A stretch of 64,000 nucleotides of DNA from Liolophura sinensis. Its lineage: Eukaryota; Mollusca; Polyplacophora; Chitonida; Chitonidae. Both the position numbers and the translations under genes were made by a program. Under the pieces are notes generated by a model that did not search any database, was not told the origin of the DNA, and saw nothing but the letters and a program-made list of their open reading frames with translations. The DNA is taken from positions 37,886,191 through 37,950,190 of the forward strand of contig NC_088302.1 in the NCBI RefSeq assembly GCF_032854445.1, read 5' to 3'. Shown in pieces: positions 10,501-23,700 of this stretch. Each line of letters opens with the position of its first letter. Position 1 is the stretch's first letter.

Positions 10501-13500
10501 TTCAAATGAGATTCTCCAGATGCCTTCTGAATTTAGTCTTTTTACAAAATATACATTTTCCCTGTAAATTATGAAAGTACCGGCATATTAATTGGACTCA
10601 TATCTGGTGATATGGCACAATAGATTGGATTTGCACTTCTTCCACTTACACTTTTGCAGGAATTGCGACATTTACCTATGAGTAGAATTCCTACTCCTAG
10701 GACTACTACTGTGGCATAACCTCACTAGACTGGACAGAGGGCTACATGTCTGCAGGACTTATGATATAGGAATCTGGGCCTACTATTGCAAATTTCTGAA
10801 ATAATAATTTTCATTTTTTTTTTTTTTTTTTTTTTCATGAAATCATTCTTTACTGTCCTTTCATGGCCAAATTCATTGGACACCCCCACCCTCCCCAGCC
10901 CTCTCCCTTTCCGAAATGGCTATGGGTACACATACGTAATTAGCTGTTGAATCTCTAATATGCTATGATTTCATGTATCAAAGCAGGCCATGGGCACTGC
11001 AGGAAACAGTCCAGGATATTATACAAGGGCTGCTTAAATATGGTCTCAAAAATTGGTTGCCTGTACACTAAATATGCATTCAGTACGTACGCAATACAAT
11101 GACCTTTTGATGACAGTGTTAGAACTGTTACAGCAAAGCAACACACAAGTTTGCAGGTCATGGAATTGCCTAATATCATAACACAGTGTGCACCTACAAC
11201 TAAAACAACAACAATGCTGCCATGTGAAAACATGTAGGCCATGTGTTGACAGATCATTGTGTAAACCTTCAATATTTAGGCTTGGGTCCGCTTTTCTTGT
11301 ATAATATATACAGTGGAGGTTGGCACACACAAAAATAGTCTGTACAAATATTTACATGCCTGTGCATCTATACTGCAGATATAAACATGTTTTGGTAACA
11401 GCATGGAGGTTGGAGCTGATGTGACAGAGTCATGGACATAAAAAGTATGTCACCACACATTATATTGGAACTAATTTATGCATGTTCATCACAAAACTAC
11501 ATATGAAACACAAATCACAAAATTTTCTACTCAATAATTAGTTTTGGACACAAAATCCTACACAACAATCAGATTGTTTTAAACCCAAAAATCTACACAA
11601 TAATCACATTTTCTACATCATCATCAATTTTACAGAAAACATTACAGCAATCAAATCTCCTGGCCTAACAGGAGCCATAGTATTTACTCAAGCAACTAAA
11701 TGCTTTGTTAATCTTTAGAAATCATTTACACCATCAGAGGTCATCTCAGGAAAACACATTATTCATGTCATTAGTAAAAGATGAGAGAATGGTGTCAAAA
11801 ACAATTTATGACCTGTTTCTTTTTAGCCAGATATAGATGTACATGGTATCTGTAGAACTATCCACACATATTTCAGTAGCCCACAGTAACCTCTTTGATC
11901 ACGAAGTAGAAAAATGAGAAAAACTTTCTAAATTAAAAGAGGAGAAAACAAATGAGAACAGCTTCAATAAAATAAAAAAATTTTTAAAAATTCACAAATC
12001 ATACATAAATGATTACATAATACACTGTATATCTTTTTGAACATGCTGATAACGTTCAAAAAAGTCCTTATACATGAAAAAGCCAACAGCACTTAGCCTG
12101 AACTCTGCAGAGATGGTTATGACGAATTCAGATTGATAATGATATCATGTAAATCCAAACACCACACATTTTGAATCAATCAACAGACTCAATTTTAGAG
12201 AAAAGCATAACTCAAAGTGTCACTGTTGAGTATCCTGTATACTCTGAGCCAGTTTGCTGTGGCCCATGTGTGGTGGGTGGGCGGGAGGTGTGTAGTTATG
12301 TACATCTGAGATGTGAGAACTTTCCAGGACTGTACAGGACTCACAGGTCCATTATCAAGCCATGTTTATCGCCACCTTGTTGTCATAGCTGCTCTCCAGT
12401 GGGCCTGAAAACATCACAAGAAACCAGACTGTTAATGATCCTGCTCTAGGAAAGATGACAGTTAGTGGTGAAAATGCACCATGTATACCAGTATTTCCAA
12501 ATTTGGGTAAACACGACACTACTGGCACCACTGATCTACATGATGTACCATGCATCATAACGATGTGTATGGCCATATGTACAAACTGTATTCCTAGCTC
12601 AAAAAGCAATCCAATTTGAACACAATTAAAGTACCAGCAACACTTCTCTAATAAAATGTGAAACTGTAAATGTTCATAAAATATTCGTTACAGATTCCTG
12701 TTCACATTACCATGCTACCACTGAAAGCACAAGATACACAAAAAAATATTACTAGTAAAATTGACAAGGAACCACTGTACGCAAGCGCGGGATAAAAGTA
12801 CAGGTGCTACAGAACAACAATAAACTACAAAATTAAGCATCAAATCAAAAAAGTAAAATCCTTTTCTCCTAATCAATGTTCTGAATTCTGAGCCAGAAAG
12901 GACATCTTTGGATCCAATATTTATACAGGTTATACTAATGAAATTGCTAAGCCAAAGTAATATCTAAGGAATGTTTAAACTTCACACAGCGTAATGCTTT
13001 CACACACTCTAATTATTTTGACACTCTCAATAACAACTTGTGACCTTGTACCTAAATAAATGTAGTTTTATTCAATGTATCAAGAGAAATATCTGGAAGG
13101 GTCCTCATATTCTGTCAACAGTGTTAACTAGTACAGCACATGTATTTGAAAAACTAGACAGACTTGCACTGCAAGATTATCAGCAGATGTTGAAATGACA
13201 GCCATCACTACTGAATACAACATCAAGCAAGGTTTATCTGATACCAAGTAGTTTAATTAAGCCAAATAAACAATAATAGAATGCTTGGTGCTTGGTGATT
13301 AAAAGAGCTTAATTAAACCTAATTTGTGCAGTATTTTAAAGGATGGCTAGCAATAATGAACTTCAAGGAAATTTGAACCAGACTGAATAATCTGGTAATC
13401 AATACAGTTTATCTAGGAGACAACAGAAATTAACAAGTTAGCAAAACAGTCAAAAAAGAAAGTCTAAGGTAGTAGACAGCAGAAATAAAGTCTGACAACA

Positions 13501-13721
13501 GATCATGCAAGCCTGGGGAGAAGACAGGGCAAGTGACACTGTTTAGAACCTGGTAGAAGAGTCCTGGTTAGAGGGGAGAGAACAGCTGTCAGTCAGTCAG
13601 ATAACAAATACGCCCGCTCGTTTCCTGCTAGTACAAGGCTACCTAGAGGAGAGGAGACAGCAGAAAGCACACAGCCAGATCACCAGTCTACCAGCACATT
13701 CAGCCACACCACAACCATCCT

Positions 13722-13870
13722 CTAAAACATTCTTGTCTTTACAAGGCATTCTGGTCTTTATGAGACCGCTTTGTCTTCACAAGGCAGTCTTGTGTTTACA
13801 ACGCAGTCTGTATTTACCAGGCATTCTACTCTTTACAAAAGACGCTCTTATATTTATTAGGCATGATTAC
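13722..13870. repeat. Degenerate short tandem array
   Basis: About six imperfect copies of a ~25-bp unit containing ttcttgtctttacaaggca variants. It has no coding meaning that I can see. Confidence 0.45.
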
Positions 13871-15172
13871 AAAAAAAAAAAAATTTTGTCTAAATAACTT
13901 CCTTGGCTGACAAAATTGGATGAATGATTTATAGCCCACACCTTTAATACACACATCTGAGTTATGATCTCCGTTGAACTATCAGTGTTTTATACAAGGT
14001 TTTATCCTGTCCTTGAAAAGGCTTTAACCAAAAAATCAAATGGGAACAAAAATCAAATCACAGGATCAAGTGAAAATTTCAGAGTATGCCATGAAGTTTT
14101 GCATCCTGAAACTGGTTTCCTCTTTAAGCAGCCATCCATATACGAACGCATGATTCTTATTTTGTCATGTTTAAAATCATTCATTTACATTAATTCAGAA
14201 GAACTTAAACCATTAACAAGAATTCTACTGATTCACTGTTAATCAGGGTGCACAGGCTTTTTCAAGGCTTCTCCAGGCTCACAATTCACTTTTTCCATGC
14301 TACATGGAATTTTCCACACTTATACAGGCTTTCATAGAACAATGCAAAATGACCTTAAAATAATAAACTGTTTTCCACTTATACCAAGTAGTTTACTGAG
14401 CAATTTGAAAGATGATGGAAAACAAAATTCTCCAAGAAAAAAAGGTCAGCATACTATGCACAGGAGCCCATAATAGTTCTGTTATCTCAATTTCAAGGCT
14501 TTCTCAGGCCGAAACACCCCCAACCCCCACCACCCTTAGTATGAACCCTGTGTTATCCTGTCATCAACAGATTAAATTCAGGCTTTAATACAGGGGAGTT
14601 AATACAGTGTTTCCTTGTAACTGTGTAAAATGCAAGAAAGTTAGTTTGATACAAGTATTAATTTCATAAAATAAATGTACACAAATCTTACAAAGTTGCT
14701 AGGGCCCAAATACTGTGGATAGAAGAGAAAAAAAAGAAAAAAGAATTGATAAGACTTGAAGGAAAAATTGTTTAATAAGTCAGCATTAAAAGAGTTGAAG
14801 AAAGTTGCAGCATATCCAGGATAGGACTTCATGAATCCGAGAGAGTTTTTTGGTCACAAATTCTCAACTGATGGAAATGGACACACATAGAAGCTAACTG
14901 TGGACACAGTTGATTTTTATAATTTTACATACAAAATACATGTACTGTACAGCCTGATCAATACATTTTATGGATGATTCCAAAAAGAGAATTAATCCAG
15001 CTCCCTTTTGATAATAACAATAAATGTGCCTAGCATTCTATTCCCAGACAAATCAATCCATTTTGATATCAAAGAGAAATTGAGCATAGTTTATGTAAAC
15101 TGAAACTTGGTACTTTGTACCTTGTATCACCTTAAGGAGCCAGATTCCAGTGCGCTGATTACATTAACACTT

Positions 15173-15176
<4 letters not shown>

Positions 15177-15226
<50 letters not shown>
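15177..15226. repeat. (TA)n microsatellite
   Basis: About 24 uninterrupted TA dinucleotides. Confidence 0.95.
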
Positions 15227-15229
<3 letters not shown>

Positions 15230-15719
15230 AGCTTCTAGTAAAAATATGGACACATTTCCTTTTCAGTTATAAACATCACCAGTATGTGACTTAAAATGTT
15301 AGATGTTAGAGCACAGAAGGAGACATGAACATAAGCCTACAGGCTCAGTTACACACAATCACAAAGACAGGCATAATGACTTCACAGGTAAGAGAAAAAG
15401 GCCCTATAACAAGCTCAATAGTTCAACAAGTTCTCCAACAAATCTGTTTGTTTCTTCTTAAGCATGCCATAATTAATAGGATAAAACATTCAGCCATCTT
15501 CATACAGTACATTCAGTACTGATTCTGTGACTGACAGTGCCAACTACATGTATGTTATGGTGATTTGGTTATTAGACTAATTGAAAACACTTTCAAACTT
15601 TTGCTTTGAGGCACAAGTATGACACCCCACCAGCACCTGACCTTCACTCTATGTGAAACGTGGCCCTGGACTACATATAGGTGTACCACAAAACTACTCG
15701 CTGAAGCTCTCATGTACCC

Positions 15720-17620
15720 CTTAGAGTTAAGGTTGCATTCTTGTGTATGATGATCAGTGAAGGTGTATGCTGTGTGTTGAGGTTGTATGCTGATTGATGA
15801 GGGTTTATGCTGAGTGCTGGGGGTGTAAGCTGAGGGTGTGGGCATGTGCTGAGTGATGACAATGTATGAGGAGTTATCAGGGTATATGCTGATCAGTGAG
15901 GATGTATGTTGAGTAATGAGGGCGTATGCTGTGGGACGTACGTGTATGATGCATGATGAAAATGTATGCCGAGTTCTTAGGGTGTATAGTGAGTGATGAA
16001 AGTGTATGCTGTATGATGAGGTCGTATGCTGATTAATGAAGGCTTATGCTGAGTAGTGGGTGTGTATGCTGAGTGATGAAAATCTATGATGAGTTATGTG
16101 TGTGTATACTGACTGGTGGGTGTGCTGAATGATGGGTGTGCACGCTGAGTGGTGGGTGTGTATGCTGAGTGGTGGGTGTGCATGCTGAGTGGTGGGTGTG
16201 TATGCTGAGAGATTGGTGTGTATACTGTGATAAGGGTGCATGCTGAGTGATGTGTGTGTATGCTGAGAAATCGGTGTGTGTGCTGAGTGATGGGTGTGTA
16301 TACTGAATGATAAGGGTGTATGGTGAAGAATTACAGTACAAGTATATTAAAATTACTACCGAGTGTGTATGCTGAGTGATGGGTGTGTATGCTGAGTGAT
16401 GGGTGTATGCTGAGTGATGGATGTGTATGCTGAGTGGTGGGTGTGTATGCTGAGTGGTGGGTGTGCATGCTGAGTGGTGGGTGTGTATGCTGAGTGATGG
16501 ATGTGTATGCTGAAGAATTACAGTACATGTATATTAAAATTACTACTGAGTGTGTATGCTGAGTGATCGGTGTGTATGCTGAGTGATGAGGGTGTATGCT
16601 GAGTGGTGGGTGTGTATGCTGAGAGATGGGTGTGTATGCTGAGTGGTGGGTGTGCATGCTGAGTGGTGGGTGTGTATGCTGAGTAGTGGGTGTGTATGCT
16701 GAGTGATGAAAATGTGTGCTGTATGTTGAGGTCGCATGCTGATTAATGAGGGTTTATGCGGAGTGGTGGGTGCGTATGCTGAGTGATGAAAATCTATGAT
16801 GAGTTATGTGTGTGTATACTGAGTGGTGAGTGTGTGCTGAGTGATGGGTTTGCACGCTAAGTGATGGGTGAGTATGCGGAGAGATTGGTGTGTATACTGT
16901 GATAAGGGTGTATGCTGAGTGATGTGTGTATATGCTGAGAGATCGGTGTGTATGCTGAGTGATGAGGGTGTATGCTGAGTGATTGATGTGTATGTTGAGT
17001 GGTGGGTGTGCATGCTGAGTGGTACGTGGGTATGCTGAGTAGTGGGTGTGTATGCTGTGTGGTGGGTGTGCATGCTGAGTGATGGGTGTGTATGTTGAAT
17101 AGTGGGTGTGTCTGCTGAGTGATGAAAATGTATAATGAGTTATGTGTGTGTATGCTGAATGGTGGGTGTGTGCTGAGTGATGGGTGTGCACGCTGAGTGA
17201 TGGGTGAGTATGCTGAGTGATTGGTGTGTATGCTAAGTGATGGGTGAGTATGCGGAGAGATTGGTGTGTATACTGTAATAAAGGTATATGCTGAGTGGTG
17301 TGTGTATGCTGAGAGATCGGTGTGTATGCCGAGTGATGGGTGAGTATGCAGAGAGACTGGTGTGTATACTGAGTGATAAGAGTGTATGCAGAGTGATGTG
17401 TGTGTGTATGCTGAGTGGTGGATGTGTATTCTGAGTGATGAGGGCATATGCTGATCAATGAGAGTGTATGCTGAGTGATGAGGGTGTATGCTAGGTCATG
17501 ATAATGTATGCTGATCAGTAAGGCTGTATGCGTACTGATTAGGGAGTATGCTGACAGCTAGGTGTGCATTCAAGCCGTGATCGAGGTGTACACTGATCAG
17601 TTAAAGTATATGCCGAGTTA
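15720..17620. repeat. Large minisatellite, ~20-bp unit
   Basis: The consensus unit is gtgtatgctgagtgatgggt (20 bp), with variants agtggtggg, agagattgg and shortened 18-bp forms. It spans about 1.9 kb and also contains a higher-order block: the segment ending in gaagaattacagtacatgta occurs at ~16323 and ~16511. Because 20 is not a multiple of 3, any open frame cycles through a 20-residue period, which explains long His/Thr/Ser-rich ORFs (up to 234 codons) on the minus strand. It abuts the stop codon of the palmitoyltransferase (17601), so it could lie in that transcript's 3' UTR. Confidence 0.93.
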
Positions 17621-17748
17621 TGACTGTACCTGTACTGCCATTGGGCTGATCCACCTCCCCTTCCTCCATCCACCTCTGTCGCTCTGCTAACAGACAGTCA
17701 GAGTCCAGGTCCACATTACGGGTTGGATACGTCACCCCATCGCCCATA
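17601..17748 (-). CDS. ZDHHC20: ZDHHC terminal exon ([10 protein letters not shown] type) with stop
   Basis: The acceptor is gctgttgtag; the frame runs through [20 protein letters not shown], then [12 protein letters not shown], and ends at TAA (17603-17601). The LL-x(n)-W-EEG pattern resembles the C terminus of vertebrate ZDHHC20/ZDHHC2. A possible donor (acag/gtacag near 17626) would let the gene continue, but no downstream exon is recognised. The end is therefore the less certain part of the gene. Confidence 0.75.
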
Positions 17749-20700
17749 CTACAACAGCACAACACAACACATGTGTACAGATGTGTAATATAGCTATAAA
17801 CAAATAAAAACAACGTGATCAGAAGTCATACATTTCATCAAATGATCTTACAATCAAAATGTTTTAAGCCTGAAAACAAACAAGCAGAGCATCATTCATA
17901 TCACAAGCCTCAAATCTAAGAAACCCTTACTAAAGAGTTATTTGTCTGACTGATTTGTGTTCACCATCACATATTATGATTACACCACCACCCTTTATTA
18001 GCTACGCCTGACAGGCAGGCCACTCTGAAATAAAATATGTACATGTATTTGATGACAGACCATTAAAGACTTTCCAGGAGAATAGCTAAATTTATCCTTA
18101 CCTAGTAAAATGGATTTGAATATCTTATTCTATGGTGGCCTTTTCTGACTACAATGGGAGGAGTGACGTCACATAAGGTTTCTTTTACTTAACATGCATA
18201 GACTGCTACATTTCATCATTCAAAATATAGATCTATAAAAGAAATTGCTGATTTCACCTTGAAAAATTCCAGGCAATTGTGAAAAATTTCAGGCAAAAAG
18301 TGTAGATGTGATGTAATTCATACCTCCTGGGTCCGAACAGACTATCATAAAATTCAGATCTTTTAACACAATTTTACTTGTGTTAGTAAAATTCTAAAAA
18401 AAACCCCAATAAATCTAACTATTTTCCTGGACTGTATTTAATGGTCTTTCATCTGATATATACTTTATCATGAACTTGTCTTTGTCTGTAAGGCCGTGGT
18501 CAAAATAAAGAGGTTCTGGACTTGAACTCATAACCTACTAGTAATTGGTCAAAGGGCCTGGCAGTTGCAGCATGCCAGAGCTCCTAACATCTAAGCCAGA
18601 GATGGGCCTCAACTTTAACATGTTGGTAACAATGTTGAACAAATGACCTTTGACCCTAGATACAATCAAGATATTACTGCATCAGTGAATAGATAACATC
18701 ACTTGATAATTTTGGTAAACCTATGGATTCTCATACTTGAGTGGGAATAACACAACCTCCCTGGCAAGTAGGCTGCTTTCAATATACATGTACACTGTAA
18801 TTCTTCAACATTTTCACATGTCTGCAAGGTGTTTATTCAAGCATTAATCTGTGTAGACCAATAAACTGGCTGAAACTGGCCATTCCTACCAAAGTAGTGT
18901 TGCCTACAAAATCCACTTCAAAATGTGCATGACTTGCACTTAAAGTTGCTCTTTCATATGCATCAAGGTTGAGGAAATAGGGTAACACAGCCTTCCTGGC
19001 CAGTATGCTGCTTTTATTATACCTCATGGTTGATTTTTATTATTAACTGGAGTTCAGCACAATGGCTGCAGATCTTGTTGTATCCTACTGTTGTCTAATT
19101 AATTAAACCAATGATTTGAAGTATACTGAAAACATTTGGATGTAATCACATGTACAGTTAGCCCAAATTTACTATCAACTGTAAACATAATGAACAAAAA
19201 CAAAAGCTTGCAGTTGTTCAGCTCAATAATATTAGAGTCCTATTTAACAAACTAAGTGAACAAATGATACAAAAACATAATTCCTCCTGCAAATACAGGG
19301 CAAATGTAAAATGTACTCTAGAACACAGTTCCACCACATGGAGTGTGGAGTTTCATCATGCAGAGAATTTTTCAAACCAGACAAACCTGAACCCAGAATT
19401 GTATAGGAAAAATGCCAACACCCAATTAAGGACACTAGCTTCAGGGATACTTCAGTGCAGGCATAGCCAGTTTGAATTCCCAGTTAGTCAATTCCCCAGT
19501 GACCTTATCCCAATAGGTCAATTTCCTAGGACCATAATCCCAGGCTGACAATTTTCCAGGTGAGCACTGCCCGGGATGATCTAGCCGCCACGTGAGAAAA
19601 TGTCCACCTGGGACAGGGCCCTGGGAAATTGTCCACCTAGATATGGGAAAAAGGCCCTGGGAAATTATCCATCTGGGAAAATAACCCTGGAGAACTGTCC
19701 ACCTGGGATAACAGCCTTGGGAAATTGTCCACCTGGGATAAGAGTCATGGGAAAAATGTCCACGTGGAAAAAGAACCCTGGTAAGTTTTCCATACAAGGA
19801 GGACCCAGAGAAATTGTCCCCCTGGGAAAAGAGCCCTGGGAAACTGACCTGCACCCCAATCATGCAGTTAGGAATGACAACTTATAAAGATACAATATAA
19901 AAATATATCTGATAACATAGACCTTAAAAGCTGAGAAAGAAGAAGAAAAAAAAATAAGAGATAAATATTTTAATCCCTAATAATATAGTCTCACTCCACA
20001 ATTAAAATGACAATATGTACAGAAATTCTGATGTACAAAAACTAATGATTTCTTTTTTCTGCGGCATCAGATTTAAGTTTTTATAGGATACAAGTATTTT
20101 CAATAATGTTTTCAAAGATAAATAAAGTTACGAAACAGCTGCCCTAAAAGATTTATTTGTTTTCTTGCTGTATGTTCCTGAACAAGTTCTGAAATGGCTA
20201 ACCCATCCATATAAATACTATATAAACACAATGAAATAGACATAAGAAAACCAAGAGAAAAGTATAGGTCTAAAAGTTCCCTTTGCTGTCCACACCACAT
20301 TATTCCCAAGAAGAGCAACTAGAAGGAGGACAAAGAAGACGTTATAAGGGGAGAGAACTGAGAGACAGCTGACAACATCCATGACCAAACACCACACCAA
20401 CACAAGGGCAGAGGGTACAGGTAGGTTTGATAATCTGACCTGACAGTGGATTCAGTGGCTGGCGCGTTAGCCGATGGGGTAACTTTGGGGGTAGTGCTGC
20501 CCATGGTCTGATACGAGTTCACGGGCCCTGATCTTGTTGGAAATGACACACCGTCGCCGAAACTGTAAATTTTGAAGACGTCTGTTATTAACTCAGGAGC
20601 CATTAGTAAAGCCACATGATGTGACTCGAAGTTTCACATTGTGTTAATTTTCAAACAAACATCCCAAACACAGCCTACTGTCATTATTAAAATTTTGGCA

Positions 20701-23700
20701 AACTATCAACAACTTGATGTGGTTTACAAAATGAAACATTAGGACATGCAAGCTCAAAGACAGCATGATATCATATCCATAACAAACTGTCAAGTGCACA
20801 AAGTAAAGGTTATATGGTGCAAGCGTCCTAGGCAAAACAAGTGAACATAAAGAGGGGAGTGCAAGGGTTGAAAAATCTTTGCCATAACTAGTGCATGTAT
20901 CCCTTTAGACATCAATTGATTTGGTTGCAGTTGGAGAAAATATTGGTTAACTCCTTCAATACAAATTCTCAAAGATGCCTTAGCTATAAGTCTTAAAGGA
21001 AAGAACAACTCAAAATTTAGCTTATGGGAATACGCATTATCAAAAACGACATTTTGTTTCCTGTTTGTCAACAATGACTTCTATGACACAAGTATAAATG
21101 TGTGGTGTGTGTGTGGTGTGTGTGTGTGTGTGTGTGGTGTGTGTGTGTGTGATGTTTTATTCCTAGTGAAAAATATTCTCTCAAATTTTAATCTTCCTAA
21201 CAATACTTCAATTCAATTTAGCTGTTCCAATTTCAGAATATTGGGATCAACCCATTTGAAATTGTCTTCAATGCCAGGATCAGAAGGTTCAGACCCAATG
21301 TCGATAACTCACTTGCTTAATGGTCGTTCTCAGAATTAACTTTCCTGGAATTTTATCTTCTTCATTTTCTTTGTAATATGCTTTTCCTTGTCCGACTGGA
21401 AACATCATCCTTATTTTATGCACAAGAATTTCCCCTACTAGTTCAATTCTATTTGTTTTCTTCTCTTTTTAAAATGTGTTAAAGTAATCCTGCCAGATAC
21501 TATATTTGTTACAATAACAGTGAATTTCCAACACACTAGCTGACATGTCTTTGGTAGTGAGCTTTATGAAGTTAGTATATCAGGGCAAACAAGGCAGAAG
21601 TACAGGACACACAAACTGGGTAAAGACAGCACGATGAAAATGTGAAGACTGTACAATAAACAAATCAACGTGCCTTTTGCTAACCATGTTAACTGTCAGA
21701 AAGAGTCTATGGTAATGAACTTTTGTTGTTGTGCTTTACATATATGTAAAACCTCAGATCAGTACATGCAGATACTACCCCCTGAGGTTGACAAATAAAC
21801 AACACACTAATTTGTCAATTCTGTAATTTACCATCTGCAATCAACATCCCCCTCAAGATATTGTGTAACACATGTAGATAATGCGTAATGCACACAGATA
21901 TGTAAAAATTCACTAATGATTTCAATAACTGTTAAATGACCATTGCCACTGCAAGCCTTTAGATTCATAAAATCTGTACACAAATCATATGTACAAGCAC
22001 CCATTACTCTGCACTATAGGTATAGTTTGTGCTGAGAGAGATAAGTTGTTAGCCAAACCCTGTACCAACCCAATTAAACATGCTTAAATGTCATCTAAAT
22101 TAACCAGCCCACATGACCAAAACCTAATAATGAAATGCCTGGATTTACCCTGATGTATCCACATGTACATAATGACTGCATCCTGCAATTCTGTTTTTTT
22201 TTTCTCTATAAGGCATTACAGACTGGACACTCTCAATTAATGTATGGTGTTAAATATACAGTACACAACTTTCTCATGAAGAGTATACACGTCTGAAACA
22301 AGACTAAGGCTTGACAGTATATTGCCTGGTTGGAGGACGTAGATTCTTATAACAGTTTTTAGTTAAGGTTTTACACCAGGGGTCATGGAACTGATCAGGA
22401 GTGGGAGGTGGTGGTGCTGTTGGAGCCACTTTTTCCCAATGAGCAATCATTTTTCACGGGGCTGATTGCCTAATTTGAGTCTTAGTCCTCACCCCCACTG
22501 GCAAAATGGTTCTGATGCCCCAGTACATTATGAAAAACAAAATCACTGTTATTTCCTGATGCAAATTCTTAACCACAGTAAACTTCCTTGCTTTATGCAA
22601 AACTAGTTTTGATATATACAAATTTTAATTTTGTTTCCTTTTCCTGCAGAGGATTCCTGATATATCTGACACTGTATCTAGCAACTGTATTTGTAAGGTT
22701 ATAACTGTCACATCTCTCCTGACACAACTAGCCTCAGATATACATCTGTAGGAAGCCTCACAAACTGGCACACAATGAATCCAACTCTCTACATGATCAG
22801 ATGAATCCTTAGAGTAATATAGACAGCATAGCCGTATCTACATATAGACTGATACAATTCTATTCTTGTCAGGTCTAGCCCTGCTGTCCATGTTACTGGT
22901 CAACACTACTTGGGTAGTTTCACTTTCGAAATCATACCAATATGAATGTGCTTTCCAACTCAACCAAAACTGAGTTTCAAACTATGAACTTCAAACTCTT
23001 ATCAGAGAGTATTCAGGAGTAACAGAAAATAGGAGTGAAGAAAGACATTACTACAAATAGATATTACTATAAGTATGACAGCACTATAACACACTCTGTG
23101 TTAAAAGCCCCCAAAAAACCCCAAACACAAACACTTAGTGGTTATGAACAGATAAACACTCCAGCTAATATAATATTAACTACAAACTAAAGTAACACAC
23201 ATGGCAAAATATATCATCCAATTAACAAGAAAAATAATATTAGAGAAACTCCTTCACATATCTGTATGTTCACATCCTGAATATTCTGACCCATCATGAT
23301 CGCATTATCTGATTCAGATTTAACTTAAATCAATCGTTAATGCGAGACAAAAAGCAACTGTAGCAGTTCTAAATCAAACAGTTATGTGCATAACAAACTG
23401 GCACATTGCTTCACCATATTCAGGCGAATAAAAAATCAGGACAATGCTGCTTTAATTAACACTTAATAATTAAGCACAAAACATACTGCAACAGAAATAA
23501 CAGAAAATTGGAATGGAATAAAAAAAAAATTATAATACAGTTACAAGCACAAAAATAAAGAGAATTCAGTACAAACCATTTAAGATTCCAATGTTTAAAT
23601 CAAAGAACTCAAAGAAATCAAAAAATGAAAACTCCATCATAAAGTTAGTCAGTTGATTCTCACCTTGAAAAGATTGGAAGAAACCATCCCTTTTTGGAAT

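Larger units (their letters stand above)
6801..15176. other. Gene-less AT-rich stretch between hemocyanin and palmitoyltransferase
   Basis: No exon with a recognisable protein motif was found on either strand; the short ORFs here have no family signature. The stretch holds small inverted-repeat elements (7047-7195, 9231-9368), one MITE-like copy at 10297-10500, a T-tract at 10814-10836, and a degenerate ACAAGGCATTCT-type array at 13722-13870. Since the palmitoyltransferase stop is at 17601 on the minus strand, part of this region may be its 3' UTR. Confidence 0.55.

Noticed and set aside
16754-17458. 234-codon His/Thr/Ser-rich ORF on the minus strand
   Set aside because: It is the translation of a 20-bp minisatellite; all three frames are open for the same reason, and there is no start context, splice support or homology.
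19264-19548. 94-codon plus-strand ORF
   Set aside because: It runs into the ~30-bp degenerate repeat and lies antisense in a palmitoyltransferase intron; no protein family signature.
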